Assembly: GCA_004556745.1 (NCBI GenBank)
Contig: SFFY01000024.1
Location: 1-49,681 of the forward strand
Length of the DNA stretch: 49,681 nt
Direction: 5' to 3'
Source of the DNA: Bacteroidales bacterium
GTDB taxonomy: Bacteria; Bacteroidota; Bacteroidia; Bacteroidales; Bacteroidaceae
A model generated the notes under the pieces. It was not told where the DNA came from and searched no databases. It was given only the letters and a program-made list of their open reading frames with translations. Position 1 is the first letter of the stretch. Each line of letters opens with the position of its first letter. Of this stretch, positions 8,009 to 17,370 are shown piece by piece. Made by a program: the position numbers and the translations under genes.

Positions 8009-9244
8009 CTATTTTCGTTGTGGAGCACCTGTTTCGTATTCAATAATCCTGAGGTGCGAAAGGGCGTCCTGCCAACTTTGTTCCTGGAAATGTTTCACGG
8101 TCGCCATGATCATGAAGCACCCCCATATATAATATACATTGCTCACACTGAACCCGAGGAGGCACAGATAGAGCAGCGTTTCGAGGCTGGCGAAACGGCG
8201 GATAACGCACGAGAATATGAAGCACAGCAATATCGCGTACGCCACGATGCCGTATTGCTCATAAATCTTCGTGTCGGTGCGTTTCCACCAATCCTTGTCC
8301 TTCTGCATGCTCGACCTGCCAATCCATGTCTCGGGGTCGGAGAGGTCGGTCTTTGTGAAAGCATTTACCACGGGTATGATGCGCACCGCCCCGCTGCCGT
8401 CGGTATTCATTATCTCTTGGGTGTCGCCCGTAGACGCTGCCTGCGCCAAAGAAACGGCGCGGTCCATCTGTTTCAGTTCCATAGACTGCCCCAGGAAGAA
8501 AAGGCCGACAATCAGCGGCACGACATACGCGGCTGTCCTGCGGGTGATGAAATAGAGCGTCAGCACGCCGATGCCCACGAAAGCCGTGCCGCTGCCCATC
8601 GTCAGCATCGTCCAAAAAAACGAAAGCGTGACAAGCCGATGCTCCTTCCCAAACAGTTCCTGCATGGTCACCTTCTCCCCTTTCCTTATCTCTGCGCATC
8701 TCATATATCCCAGCATGGCGAAGGTCAGCACGCGTGCCGAATGGCTGGGTTCGAGCGTGAGCGAGGGCAGTTTGGTGAGCGACAGGAATTCCTGTCCTTG
8801 CAGGTTGAGCAGCGGCATGTTGCGCAGTCCCACCAACAGGCAAAGTTGCTGCCCCACGAGCACCGCGCAGTAGGCAAGGATGAGGCATTTAAGTACTTTT
8901 GAGAAATAATCCAGCGTGAACGTGCCCTTTATTATAAAGGTGTAGTAAGTGATGAAGAGTATCAGATACATGCCGAGGAAGCCCAAGGTTGAGAAGCGCA
9001 CGTCGCCTTTGAGCAAAGAGAGCAGGTAGCACACTGTCCAATATAGGGCGCACAGCATCAGGGCTTTCGTGACAATGGGTTTCTTCGCAAAGAAGATAAG
9101 CGGGCACAATCCCATAAACCCAATCTTCACCGGGCTGAAGCCGCCCTGCTCGATAGGGATAAAGAGAATGTTGAAAAGCACCAGCATCAGCGTTGCCAGC
9201 ACCTTGTCGTTGAACAGGTATCTTATGGATTGTATGCCAAACAT
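8009..9244 (-). CDS. Wzy-like O-antigen/EPS polymerase
   Basis: 411 residues, strongly hydrophobic with about 10-11 membrane segments and a longer hydrophilic loop at about 255-330 (DTQEIMNTDGSGAVRI and ETWIGRSSMQ). That loop, near the second half, matches the large periplasmic loop of Wzy and ligase-type proteins. Sequence conservation in this family is low, so the call rests on topology and context: it is the only multi-span protein in the operon besides the flippase and the initiating transferase. It would polymerise flipped repeat units on the periplasmic side. Alternative: an O-antigen ligase-like protein. Confidence 0.75.
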   Translation of the reverse strand: MFGIQSIRYLFNDKVLATLMLVLFNILFIPIEQGGFSPVKIGFMGLCPLIFFAKKPIVTKALMLCALYWTVCYLLSLLKGDVRFSTLGFLGMYLILFITYYTFIIKGTFTLDYFSKVLKCLILAYCAVLVGQQLCLLVGLRNMPLLNLQGQEFLSLTKLPSLTLEPSHSARVLTFAMLGYMRCAEIRKGEKVTMQELFGKEHRLVTLSFFWTMLTMGSGTAFVGIGVLTLYFITRRTAAYVVPLIVGLFFLGQSMELKQMDRAVSLAQAASTGDTQEIMNTDGSGAVRIIPVVNAFTKTDLSDPETWIGRSSMQKDKDWWKRTDTKIYEQYGIVAYAILLCFIFSCVIRRFASLETLLYLCLLGFSVSNVYYIWGCFMIMATVKHFQEQSWQDALSHLRIIEYETGAPQRK

Positions 9245-9245
9245 T

Positions 9246-9322
9246 GTTTACTTGTCTACTCGTCTACTCGTTTTACTTGTCTACTCGTCTACTCGTTTTA
9301 CTAAAAAACTCGTTTACTTGTC
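9246..9322. repeat. TACTCG-type degenerate repeat array
   Basis: A run of near-identical 6-12 bp words (TTTACTTGTCTACTCGTC and variants). The same words form the arms of larger elements at 19640-19732 and 26050-26163. The minus-strand complement of 9301-9320 encodes the last residues (SKRVF) and stop of the neighbouring GT2 gene. Confidence 0.85.
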
Positions 9323-10161
9323 GCCCAAACTTTCAATCCCATGAGCGCGGCGTAGGTTTTCCATCCCACAACTTTCGCAAAATGGCAGTAGAGACCTTGG
9401 TAATTGTACCGCCGCTCGAAATAGAGGCGCGAAGCCGCCCAAGCCCTGAAACGCGGCGCGGCGTTGCCCTTGGCACTCTTGATGTGGCGATGTACGGCGT
9501 GCAGGTCCGCCACATAGAGCATCTTGCGTCCGAGGGCTTCTGCCTGCTTGGCAAGAATGGCCTCCTCGCAATAGAGAAACACCTGCTCGTCGAAGAAGCC
9601 GATCTGCCTGATGAAGTCCATGCGCACCATGAGGCAGCAGCCGCTCACTTTTTGGCAGAAGTGCGTCCGGGCGAAATCGCGTGCGCCGCCCGCGCACCTT
9701 GCCAGGATGCGCAACCACACGAAGGCTGCGCCCCAGCCTGTCGCATCAGGCGGCATGGGGTTTTGATGCGCCTCATCAGGCGAGGCGATGTCGGTGGCAG
9801 CCACAACCGCCTCATCATGCTCGCGCAACGCTGCCAGCAGGCGGGCGGCATAATGCGGGTCGGGAAACTCCATGTCGGGGTTGGCAATCAGGGCAAACTC
9901 ATAACCCTTTTGTGCCGCGTGGCGCAGCCCGATATTGTTGCCCGCGTTATAGCCCCTGTTCTCCTTGGCGCGGATAAAGGTGCAGCCCGTTTCAGCCGCA
10001 AGTTTTTCCACGGCATCGGCATCGTCCTGCTGCGAACAGTTGTCCACGAGGATTATTTCCAAATCCACGCCTTCTTGGCGTTGCAGGAACGATACGCACT
10101 TGCGGGTGTCGGCGCAAGAGTTGTAATTGAGTACTATGACCGCGAACTTTTCCATCATCAT
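9301..10161 (-). CDS. GT2 family glycosyltransferase (rhamnosyltransferase-like)
   Basis: 286 residues from the first of three consecutive ATG codons (10161), which overlaps the upstream stop as ATGA. The frame is open further upstream to 10662, but that part is only the shadow of the preceding gene. Motifs: FAVIVLNYNSCADTRKCV at the start, EIILVDNCSQQDD, RGYNAGNNIGLRHA (typical of the RfbF/WbbL-type GT2 group) and NPDMEF as the metal site. The C-terminus SKRVF is encoded by the TACTCG repeat, so the original end may have been replaced. The enzyme adds a sugar in repeat-unit assembly; specificity is unknown. Confidence 0.87.
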   Translation of the reverse strand: MMMEKFAVIVLNYNSCADTRKCVSFLQRQEGVDLEIILVDNCSQQDDADAVEKLAAETGCTFIRAKENRGYNAGNNIGLRHAAQKGYEFALIANPDMEFPDPHYAARLLAALREHDEAVVAATDIASPDEAHQNPMPPDATGWGAAFVWLRILARCAGGARDFARTHFCQKVSGCCLMVRMDFIRQIGFFDEQVFLYCEEAILAKQAEALGRKMLYVADLHAVHRHIKSAKGNAAPRFRAWAASRLYFERRYNYQGLYCHFAKVVGWKTYAALMGLKVWATSKRVF

Positions 10162-11264
10162 TCTGCGAGGTTGTCTCCTATCAGTCGGGAGAATGTGCCG
10201 TAGGCTCTGTCCCACGTGAATTTTTGAATAAAGCGGTTGCCACTTTGCGCGATGCGCCGGCGCAGGCTGTCGTCTTCGATGAGACGGAGAATGTTGGCGG
10301 TCAGTGCCGCCGTGTCTTTCACGGGAGATACCAGAGCGGTGTCTTGGTGAATGGCCATTTCGCGGTGTCCCCGATTGTCCGTACAAGCCACGGCGCAACC
10401 GCATATCATGGCTTCGCCAACGGTGAGCCCCCAGCCTTCTTCCCAACTGGGTGCAACGAAGACGGCTGCCTCGTTGTAGAGGCGCACGTGCGTTTCGCGG
10501 CCGGGACGGCGATAATAGGTGCACCATTCGGGCAGACCCGCAGGCGGCGCAGAAACGCCGAAGAGGTTTGCCCGCAGTTGCGGATATTTCTCTTTCACGG
10601 CCGCCAGGGCTTTCAGTCCGTCGGCGCTTCCCTTGAGCGGGGCTTTGCTGAAACTCATGCACACGGTGAAGCGGTCTTTCTTTTCAATCGGTACGGTGAG
10701 TTTGAAATAATCGAAGTCGAAACCGTTTGGTATCAGCGTGCTGCTTTCTCCCAGGTCGTCCATAATCTCTTTCAGCCAACTCGAAATCACGATCTTCCTG
10801 AACGGGAAGCGGTAGGTGCGCGTCAGGATTTCTTCGGTGATGTCTCCCCAATTTTCGTAACCCTGTATCAAGTAGAATTTGTTTCCGTCGGGCACGCCCT
10901 TATAGGTGCTCAGATAAATGGAGGTCCTCACGGCGGTAGCCACATAGATGTCGCCCACAGGCACATTCTTCTGTTTCAGAGAGAACACCCAGTGCTCCCG
11001 TACGCGCTCGTCGAGCCGATACCACGTGCGGCATGAATAAAGCCCAAACAACTTGCGCAGCACGAAGAAAGCCGTGGCGAAACTCACGCGCCACAGTTTG
11101 CGCAGCAGGGAAAGGCGGCCGTGGCGGAAACCGTAGGCGGGGTATACCACGTCTACGGCGTAGCCGTCGGCTACTAAGCGGTTGGCATACTCGTAAACCA
11201 CCTTATGCCCGCCTATCGGGCTATGCCCTGAACCGGGCAGGAGAAATATCACACGTTTGCTCAC
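10158..11264 (-). CDS. GT4 family glycosyltransferase
   Basis: 368 residues. The N-terminus KRVIFLLPGSGHSPIGGHKV and the C-terminal donor loop SWEEGWGLTVGEAMICGCAV (E-x7-E) define a GT-B enzyme of family GT4. STLIPNGFDFDYF is the conserved inter-domain linker. It resembles the group that includes the S-layer rhamnosyltransferase WsaF, but this is from memory and weak. It overlaps the downstream GT2 by 4 bp and starts 57 bp after the upstream GT2. Confidence 0.88.
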   Translation of the reverse strand: MSKRVIFLLPGSGHSPIGGHKVVYEYANRLVADGYAVDVVYPAYGFRHGRLSLLRKLWRVSFATAFFVLRKLFGLYSCRTWYRLDERVREHWVFSLKQKNVPVGDIYVATAVRTSIYLSTYKGVPDGNKFYLIQGYENWGDITEEILTRTYRFPFRKIVISSWLKEIMDDLGESSTLIPNGFDFDYFKLTVPIEKKDRFTVCMSFSKAPLKGSADGLKALAAVKEKYPQLRANLFGVSAPPAGLPEWCTYYRRPGRETHVRLYNEAAVFVAPSWEEGWGLTVGEAMICGCAVACTDNRGHREMAIHQDTALVSPVKDTAALTANILRLIEDDSLRRRIAQSGNRFIQKFTWDRAYGTFSRLIGDNLAE

Positions 11265-11321
11265 TTGCTTTGCTCGTTTTTTTTGATTGGCGGCGTATGC
11301 TTTTGCGCCCCTACTTGCTCA

Positions 11322-12125
11322 TTATAAGATATGCCGCAATTTCCTGATAGCGAAGTTTATATATATGAGTATATGGTTGTAGACCCATTCCTTGACGCCA
11401 CGGGTGCTGTCGCCGCCCGGGAGATTTGCCGCCGCGTCGGTGGGGCGGCATACTGTGGGATAATGGCGGCGCAAGAGTTCTTCCATCTCTCTGTATCGTA
11501 GCGGCGTGTCGCCCGAAACGCCGCCCGAGTAAAACACTGCCAAAGGCCGGTGGACGGCCTTGTAGCCGCATTTTCTTATTGCTATCTGCTCGAAGAAAAA
11601 GAACCAGTCCGACACGATTTTCATGTCTTCCCTGTATGGCGTTTGGCGCAGGAGTTCCGTCTTGATGAGTGTACTTTGGTGGGGCAGAGTGTTGGAGCGG
11701 AAGAATCCGTCAGGAAGCGTGTCTTTTACGCGCAGATATTTGTGCAGAGGGTCGTTGTCGATGATGAGGTCGAAAGCGATGATGCCGCAACTACCGCGGG
11801 CGGCGCTTTCTTCGGCGGCCCGCAGGGCAAGGGACAGGCTCTTGCTGTTGTAGAAATGATCGCCGGAATTGAGGAAGAGACAATATTGTCCTTTGGCGTG
11901 CTGGACGCCTTTGTTCATCGCGGCGTACACCCCTTTGTCCGCCTCGCTGCACCAGTAGGCCAGGCGGTCGGCGCGTTGCTCGATGAACTCCCTGCTACCG
12001 TCGGTAGAGCCGCCGTCGATGACAATCCATTCCCATCGCTCCAACGCCTCGCACGGCACGCTCTCAAAGGTGCGCACCAGTCCCTCGAGGTTGTTGAAGT
12101 TTATGGTGATGATGGATAGCAGCAT
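11322..12125 (-). CDS. WcaE-type GT2 glycosyltransferase
   Basis: 267 residues from ATG 12125. Motifs: LLSIITINFNNLEGL, WIVIDGGSTDGSREFIE, SEADKGVYAAMNKGVQHAKG and CLFLNSGD. This set closely matches the colanic-acid WcaE-like group of GT2 enzymes. The frame is open upstream to 12449, but that is antisense or overlap with the flippase gene and has no family similarity. An AT-rich stretch (TATATATATATAT, near 12132) precedes the start. It lies 41 bp after the wzx-like gene. It probably adds an early sugar of the repeat unit. Confidence 0.87.
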   Translation of the reverse strand: MLLSIITINFNNLEGLVRTFESVPCEALERWEWIVIDGGSTDGSREFIEQRADRLAYWCSEADKGVYAAMNKGVQHAKGQYCLFLNSGDHFYNSKSLSLALRAAEESAARGSCGIIAFDLIIDNDPLHKYLRVKDTLPDGFFRSNTLPHQSTLIKTELLRQTPYREDMKIVSDWFFFFEQIAIRKCGYKAVHRPLAVFYSGGVSGDTPLRYREMEELLRRHYPTVCRPTDAAANLPGGDSTRGVKEWVYNHILIYINFAIRKLRHIL

Positions 12126-12166
12126 GGGTGTTATATATATATATATAATATTATTGTATCTCCCCC

Positions 12167-13705
12167 TTACCTGTGTTTTTTCTGCAGAAATCGTTGCAGC
12201 ATGGGGCGTGCGCCGGGGGTGAGCAGCATTAGCCCTGAAAGGTAAAGCATCAAGAAGATGAGGGTGGCGGCGAGGCAATAGGCCGCCCATTCTATATACC
12301 CGCCATAGGGGTTGAGCGGCAGGAGGCGCGCGCAGAAGGTGGCGCACAGGAAGGCGAGGGCAAAACAGGCAAGCGTCAGCCCGACGTTTTTCCAGTAATG
12401 CCAGATGGAGCGGCGGAAACTCGTGCGGTAGAGGTAGAGTGGTTTCCACACCACGATAATCGGCACGAGACTAACAATCTTGCCTATCAGCACGCCGGGC
12501 AGTCCCCATAGGGAGCAGGCGGCAATTGTGATTGTAATGTTAATCGTGCCTTCAGCCCATGCCGCCCACGTGTCGCCGTAGTTGCCAAAAGCGAAGTTGA
12601 ACATGTCGACCGCGCCGCGCGAGAGCATGATAAAGGCATTGGCCAGCAGCAGCACAATCATCACGGAACCGAGCAGGTATTCCTCTCCCAGCCATAGGCA
12701 GATGAGCGGTTGGATGCCTTGATAGAGGGCGAAGCAGGCCGTACCGGCTATGAGGTAGCGCACGAAGACCATTTCCCAAAACACGCGGTAAATCTTCTCC
12801 TCGTCGCCCTCGGCGATGAGGTTGCCCACGCCTGCCACGATGCCGTCGAGCATGGTGTTGAAAATCGTGGTAAGGCGACCAATCACCATTGTGTAGTTGC
12901 CGTAGAATGCCACCATTTTGAGCGAGACAAACGCAAAGATGAGTATCTGGTCGCTTTGCATGAGCAGGAAGTCCTTCATCTTGTGTACAAACACCTGCCT
13001 CGTCTTCCTGATTAGTTCGGGATATTGGCTGCGCACGCGTTTGCCCAAACTTATCTCGGCGGTGAGCCATGGATAGGTGCTGCTGATTTTGCGATTGATG
13101 GCAACGGAATAGACGATGCTGAACAGCAGTTCGACCGCAATCCACAGATAGAGGCTTCCGATGTAGGACACGGTGGCTATCTGCACAAGGGTCTTGATGA
13201 GCACCACCGTTTGGAAATGGGCGGTTACCACGTAGTTCTTCTGGTCGGCTTGCAGCAGGATTTGCTTGTAGTTCACGTAGTAGCCTATCAGCGAGGACGC
13301 GGTGAACGACCAGAAGGCAAAGTATATGATGCCTAAGTCGAAGAGGCTCTTTTGGAAAATAAGCGGCAGGAACAGGCTCACGGCCGCCGCTGCCAGCAGC
13401 ACGAACGTGCCGACGCGGCGATAGAGCAGACCAAAGACAGCGATGATGCGGCAGATCTCTTCGCGGTTGCCCTGGCTGATGGGTTTGTATAGGGCATAAC
13501 TGACCGACGTGCTGATACCCAGTTCGGCAAGGTTCAGGAAACCGAGTATGTTTTGGAGCGTGCCGGTCAGTCCCACGAAGTCTGCGCCTAAGTGTTCGAG
13601 AAAGATTTTTCTCGAAACAAAGAGTGCCAGGGTGTTCAGAAGGAAGAACGCGAGGTTTACCTTGGCGTTGAGTATAGACTTGTGTGTCCTGCTCTTTTTG
13701 TCCAT
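12167..13705 (-). CDS. Wzx-like polysaccharide flippase (MOP/PST family)
   Basis: 512 residues with about 12-14 hydrophobic segments over the full length. The N-terminus NAKVNLAFFLLNTLALFVSRK followed by GLTGTLQNILGFLNLAELGI is typical of the Bacteroidetes polysaccharide transporter subgroup of the MOP superfamily. The family flips undecaprenyl-linked oligosaccharides to the periplasmic face. It lies just downstream of the LruC lipoprotein gene (15 bp gap) and starts the glycosyltransferase block. Start at the first ATG. Confidence 0.88.
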   Translation of the reverse strand: MDKKSRTHKSILNAKVNLAFFLLNTLALFVSRKIFLEHLGADFVGLTGTLQNILGFLNLAELGISTSVSYALYKPISQGNREEICRIIAVFGLLYRRVGTFVLLAAAAVSLFLPLIFQKSLFDLGIIYFAFWSFTASSLIGYYVNYKQILLQADQKNYVVTAHFQTVVLIKTLVQIATVSYIGSLYLWIAVELLFSIVYSVAINRKISSTYPWLTAEISLGKRVRSQYPELIRKTRQVFVHKMKDFLLMQSDQILIFAFVSLKMVAFYGNYTMVIGRLTTIFNTMLDGIVAGVGNLIAEGDEEKIYRVFWEMVFVRYLIAGTACFALYQGIQPLICLWLGEEYLLGSVMIVLLLANAFIMLSRGAVDMFNFAFGNYGDTWAAWAEGTINITITIAACSLWGLPGVLIGKIVSLVPIIVVWKPLYLYRTSFRRSIWHYWKNVGLTLACFALAFLCATFCARLLPLNPYGGYIEWAAYCLAATLIFLMLYLSGLMLLTPGARPMLQRFLQKKHR

Positions 13706-13720
13706 TAATATTAAGTAATA

Positions 13721-15592
13721 TCAATATGCCACGACTCGTCCGTTTTGGGGCAGGGTGTGCCAATTCCAAAACTCGATGTTTCCAAGATTTTCTGCCCAAC
13801 TGGGGAAAAGGTTGTAGGCGGTTTTGATGCTTGTGCCTTCGGTGGGCCAATGCCAACTGCCTGCCACGAGCAGGGCCTGCGGCATTTCCACGGGTTCGAG
13901 GGGCAGCGTGAGGTGGTCGCCGCAGTCATCGCAGGTGCCGCGGCGCACTTCTATGTAGAAGCGCTTGGCATCTTCGCTGGCGGTGTACTTCTTCAGCCAT
14001 TTCACGCCTGCCAACTGGACGAAGGGCGTGTTGGCGTAGGGCGAAAGGGTGTTGATTTTCGCATCGCTCCGCTGGCGGAAGAGTTCGTGGATTTCCCCGA
14101 GGTTCTGGTCGCCGTCGGGGCCGTCGTAGTGGAGGTACATCTTCGAGGTTGAGCCTACGGCCATGAGTTCCACGGCGCACGTTTCGTTCTGATAGTCGGG
14201 CGTAATGCGGATAACGGCGTCGTTGAAGTCGAAGTCCTGCTCGCGATAAACGTCCTCAAAGGCAATGGTCCAGGGCATCTTATCGGCGGCGGGGAGGAGT
14301 ATGTCGATGTCGGGGGCGGTGATGACGGGCATCTCGCTTTCGAGGAGGGCGTGCACGCCGAAGAGCACGTCATTGCAGTCGAAGTCGCTTGATGAGCCGC
14401 CGTCTTCCATACCCATTATGGTGTAGCCGTTGTCCTGTATGAGCACGCTTCGGGTTTTGCCGTCCGTGTTGAGCACTTTTGCCGACCAGTTCATCTCGTA
14501 GAATGGTTCGGGCAGGCGATTGGCGGGCAGGCCTTTGCGTATGGCGCGTTCGCGCTGCGCCTCGTTTCTGCCGCCGCCTTTCAGGTAAAATCCGATGCGG
14601 TCGCCAGGTTTAACGTCGATTTTCCACGTCAGGCCGCGGGCTTTGGTCACTCGCGGGCCGTATTTGTCCATTACGTGCTGGATGTTGTAGACATCGTCGC
14701 CCAAGCGTTCTGCGATGTCGGTAAAGGGCGGCTCGAAGCCGTCGCGGTAGTCGAAGTTAGAGTCGTACCATTTGTCGGTCACTCCGTCCAACTGATATTG
14801 CAGTTTTGCCAGACCGTCGTAGTAGTCGTAAGTGTGCGTATCGGCGAGGTCTACAAACTCCAAGTCTTCGTAGGTGCCGGGGGAGTGGCGGTAGTAGCCC
14901 AAGATGCGCTGCTGCTGCATGCCCGTAAAGCCGTAATACATCGTGATGTTGAACGGTCCGCGGGAGACGAGTTCGTAGTTCGTGTTGAGTCCTTTCGCTT
15001 CAACGTCCATGCCTTCTTCCACATAGTGCATCACGGTCTCGATGCCCTCGCGGTTCACTTCGGTATATCCGATGTTCTTTTGGATATCCGTGCCGTAGAG
15101 CGAAGCCCCGGCACGCGAGACAGGGATTTTGTAGGCCGTCGGGGCGTTTTCGGCAGCATCTTCCTCCACGGCCTGCTTGGGCATGTCGATCTTTATGGTT
15201 TGCATGCCGATGCCGGTGAGTTTGATCTCCTGCGAAAGTTTGCGTGTCTTTTCCTGCGCGATGAGCGTGAAATCCTGATTGCCGGTTTGCGGCAGCGTCA
15301 TGACGAAAGTACTGTCTTTGGTCACGCTTTTGTAGTCGCAGAGCACGCTGCCTTCGGGGGTCATGGCGTAGGCGGCAACGACGGTGGGTTCCTGCACTTT
15401 TATGTCTACCTTCATTTGCACGGCCGTGCGCCACCAGTGCATCGGGCTGTATGGCGTGCCGAGCATTTCCTGAAACGATGCCTCCGTGCGGCTGAGTGCC
15501 GTCAATTCGTCCTTGTCGGCGCAGCCGGGCAGAAGGACGGCCGCTGCAAGGAACAACGATACAATATAATATATATAGGTCTGTTTCATCAT
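13721..15592 (-). CDS. LruC-domain (DUF4842) lipoprotein in EPS operon
   Basis: 623 residues. The signal peptide ends in a lipobox LLPGC with Cys24, so it is a lipoprotein, probably outer-membrane exposed. An N-terminal Ig-like or carboxypeptidase-regulatory-like segment is followed by a long middle domain. The C-terminal LruC/DUF4842 domain shows repeated acidic motifs SDFDCNDVLFG (near 400-412) and DFDFNDAVI (near 451-459), which look like metal-binding turns. DUF4842 proteins occur in Leptospira (LruC) and widely in Bacteroidetes; function is not established. Position between the flippase and an OmpA-like gene suggests a role in surface attachment or export of the polysaccharide, but this is inference. 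Confidence 0.82.
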   Translation of the reverse strand: MMKQTYIYYIVSLFLAAAVLLPGCADKDELTALSRTEASFQEMLGTPYSPMHWWRTAVQMKVDIKVQEPTVVAAYAMTPEGSVLCDYKSVTKDSTFVMTLPQTGNQDFTLIAQEKTRKLSQEIKLTGIGMQTIKIDMPKQAVEEDAAENAPTAYKIPVSRAGASLYGTDIQKNIGYTEVNREGIETVMHYVEEGMDVEAKGLNTNYELVSRGPFNITMYYGFTGMQQQRILGYYRHSPGTYEDLEFVDLADTHTYDYYDGLAKLQYQLDGVTDKWYDSNFDYRDGFEPPFTDIAERLGDDVYNIQHVMDKYGPRVTKARGLTWKIDVKPGDRIGFYLKGGGRNEAQRERAIRKGLPANRLPEPFYEMNWSAKVLNTDGKTRSVLIQDNGYTIMGMEDGGSSSDFDCNDVLFGVHALLESEMPVITAPDIDILLPAADKMPWTIAFEDVYREQDFDFNDAVIRITPDYQNETCAVELMAVGSTSKMYLHYDGPDGDQNLGEIHELFRQRSDAKINTLSPYANTPFVQLAGVKWLKKYTASEDAKRFYIEVRRGTCDDCGDHLTLPLEPVEMPQALLVAGSWHWPTEGTSIKTAYNLFPSWAENLGNIEFWNWHTLPQNGRVVAY

Positions 15593-15620
15593 TAATATAT
15601 TTTGTTAGCGGTAGAGGCAT

Positions 15621-17324
15621 TTATTCTTCTAAAATGAGTCTGCCGTTTTCGAGTTTCCATTTCGCCCTGCCTTCCATGGCTCTGATTACGCCCGCGAGGT
15701 AGGCGGCGTCTTGCGAACTGCCGGCTTTCTGGAGATACTTTTTGGCATCGGTGAGGCGTCGCATCTTGACTGACGCGCTCGCGGCGTTGAGGTTGGCCAC
15801 GGGGTCGCCGGGGAACTGGCGGGCTGCCGTCAGTATGGCATCATACCAGCCGTCCGTACCCTCGCCGAAACTTTCGGCCACACTGTATATCTCGCTCTGG
15901 CTCAAAGCCTCGGGGTGGGTGTAGATGAGTTGCTTGGCCTCGGCGAGGGGGTAATGCTGCACGACGTATTCTATGATGTAATCCGTGTGGCGCAGGCCGG
16001 GAAACACGTAGTCGAGCAACCATTTGTAGGGCGTACCGCCGGCAACCGCCTTAATCTGCCGCTCTTTTTCGTCGGGGTCGGCTGCCGAGTCGATGATACG
16101 GAGCAAGGCATCGCGCTGCTCTGCCACAAACTCGGGCATCACGGGCGTTTCCACCACGGTTTCGTGTTCGTACCAGATATTGCCCTTCACGCGCCGGCTT
16201 TCGCCGCGCGACTCGATGAAGGTGCGCAGGTTGAGCCAGTCCTCGGGCGTGAAGGTTTCCTCCACGATGCCCGCAGGAATGTCGAAGTTGCAGCACACGT
16301 AGTCTTTCAAGGCCTTGGTGCGTCCCCGGGCGAGGCGTGTGTTGTTGTCGTAGGGGCTTTCGGGCGAGGCATATCCGTGGAGCGACACGCTCTGCACCTT
16401 GAAGGATTTGTCGAAGAGCGCGTTTTCAATGGTCTTTTTCAGCCGTTGCAGTTCTTCGGGGTTGCGACGGTAGTCGGGGTATATAATGGTCTCGTTGACA
16501 GGGAAGTCGAGGAAGGCGCGTCCTTCGATGGTGCGCACTTTTGTGTCCTCCTGCTTGGGCATGATGTAGGGCAGGAAGGGAATGGTGCGCAGGCGGTTGT
16601 CGAGCGTAACGCCCGTAGCGGTCGGTGCCGGCTGCTTCTTGGTGCGCGGACCCAACACGTAGGTGACGCCGAGTTTCAGGTTCATGCGCGTGTCGAGGGG
16701 TGCGCCGGCCTTTACGCCGTTGAAATGGTCGCCGAAGAGGTTGTAAGTCATCTCCGCGCCCAGCCGCAGCCTTTTGCTCAATTTGTAGGAGAGGCCGAAG
16801 CCTGCCCGTCCCGCCAGTTCAAAGTGGCTTTTGGTGGAGAATGGGTCGGTGTAGGAGAGGTAGATGTCGGTGGGATAGCCGAAGGCGTAGGATGTGCCTA
16901 TTCCGGCGAGGAGTTTGAAGTTGAAACGCCTGCCGCGCTTCTCGGGTTTGGCGAAAGCGTCGGTGAGGTCGAAGGTGAGGTCGCCGAAGAGGGAGATGCT
17001 GTTCCAGCCCCACGTGTCGGAACTTTCGCAGAGGGGCACGTTGCGGCTTTTGTTGCGGTTGTAGCGCAGGGCCACGCGCCAGCCCCAGAGCGGGTGAAAC
17101 TCTTGTCCGATGCCGGCAAACGCGCCGCCCGCCCACGGGTAGGTGGTGTGCTCGGTGATGGGCAGATGCTCGTTGCCCGACTTGTTCACGCCGGCATATA
17201 ACTGCAGGTAGAGGCTGTCGCGGCCTTTCCCCTTTCCGCCGTCGGCGCGCGCGCTCTGGCTGCCTGCCGCGAGCAGCGCGAAGACAAGGCAGACGATGCG
17301 CATGAAATGCAGGTTGCTATTCAT
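15621..17324 (-). CDS. Outer membrane beta-barrel with OmpA-like periplasmic region
   Basis: 567 residues with a signal peptide ending near ARA (about residue 27). Residues 36-225 form an eight-strand-like barrel (aromatic and glycine alternation, e.g. GWRVALRYNRN). Residues about 295-350 carry an OmpA-like pattern (VSLHGYASPESPYDNNTRLA then GRTKAL), the peptidoglycan-contacting type, though the flanking sequence is divergent. Residues about 475-567 look like a short TPR tail (PVANLNAASASVKMRRLTDAKKY). Similar proteins accompany surface lipoproteins or fimbriae in Bacteroidales. It starts 156 bp after wzc, with the GTAGGGGCG repeat pair in that gap, and is 28 bp ahead of the LruC gene, so the two are probably a functional pair. 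Confidence 0.75.
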   Translation of the reverse strand: MNSNLHFMRIVCLVFALLAAGSQSARADGGKGKGRDSLYLQLYAGVNKSGNEHLPITEHTTYPWAGGAFAGIGQEFHPLWGWRVALRYNRNKSRNVPLCESSDTWGWNSISLFGDLTFDLTDAFAKPEKRGRRFNFKLLAGIGTSYAFGYPTDIYLSYTDPFSTKSHFELAGRAGFGLSYKLSKRLRLGAEMTYNLFGDHFNGVKAGAPLDTRMNLKLGVTYVLGPRTKKQPAPTATGVTLDNRLRTIPFLPYIMPKQEDTKVRTIEGRAFLDFPVNETIIYPDYRRNPEELQRLKKTIENALFDKSFKVQSVSLHGYASPESPYDNNTRLARGRTKALKDYVCCNFDIPAGIVEETFTPEDWLNLRTFIESRGESRRVKGNIWYEHETVVETPVMPEFVAEQRDALLRIIDSAADPDEKERQIKAVAGGTPYKWLLDYVFPGLRHTDYIIEYVVQHYPLAEAKQLIYTHPEALSQSEIYSVAESFGEGTDGWYDAILTAARQFPGDPVANLNAASASVKMRRLTDAKKYLQKAGSSQDAAYLAGVIRAMEGRAKWKLENGRLILEE

Positions 17325-17370
17325 TTTTTATTCTTTTGAAAAGCCGTTGGTTGAATTGACTGAATGTTCA

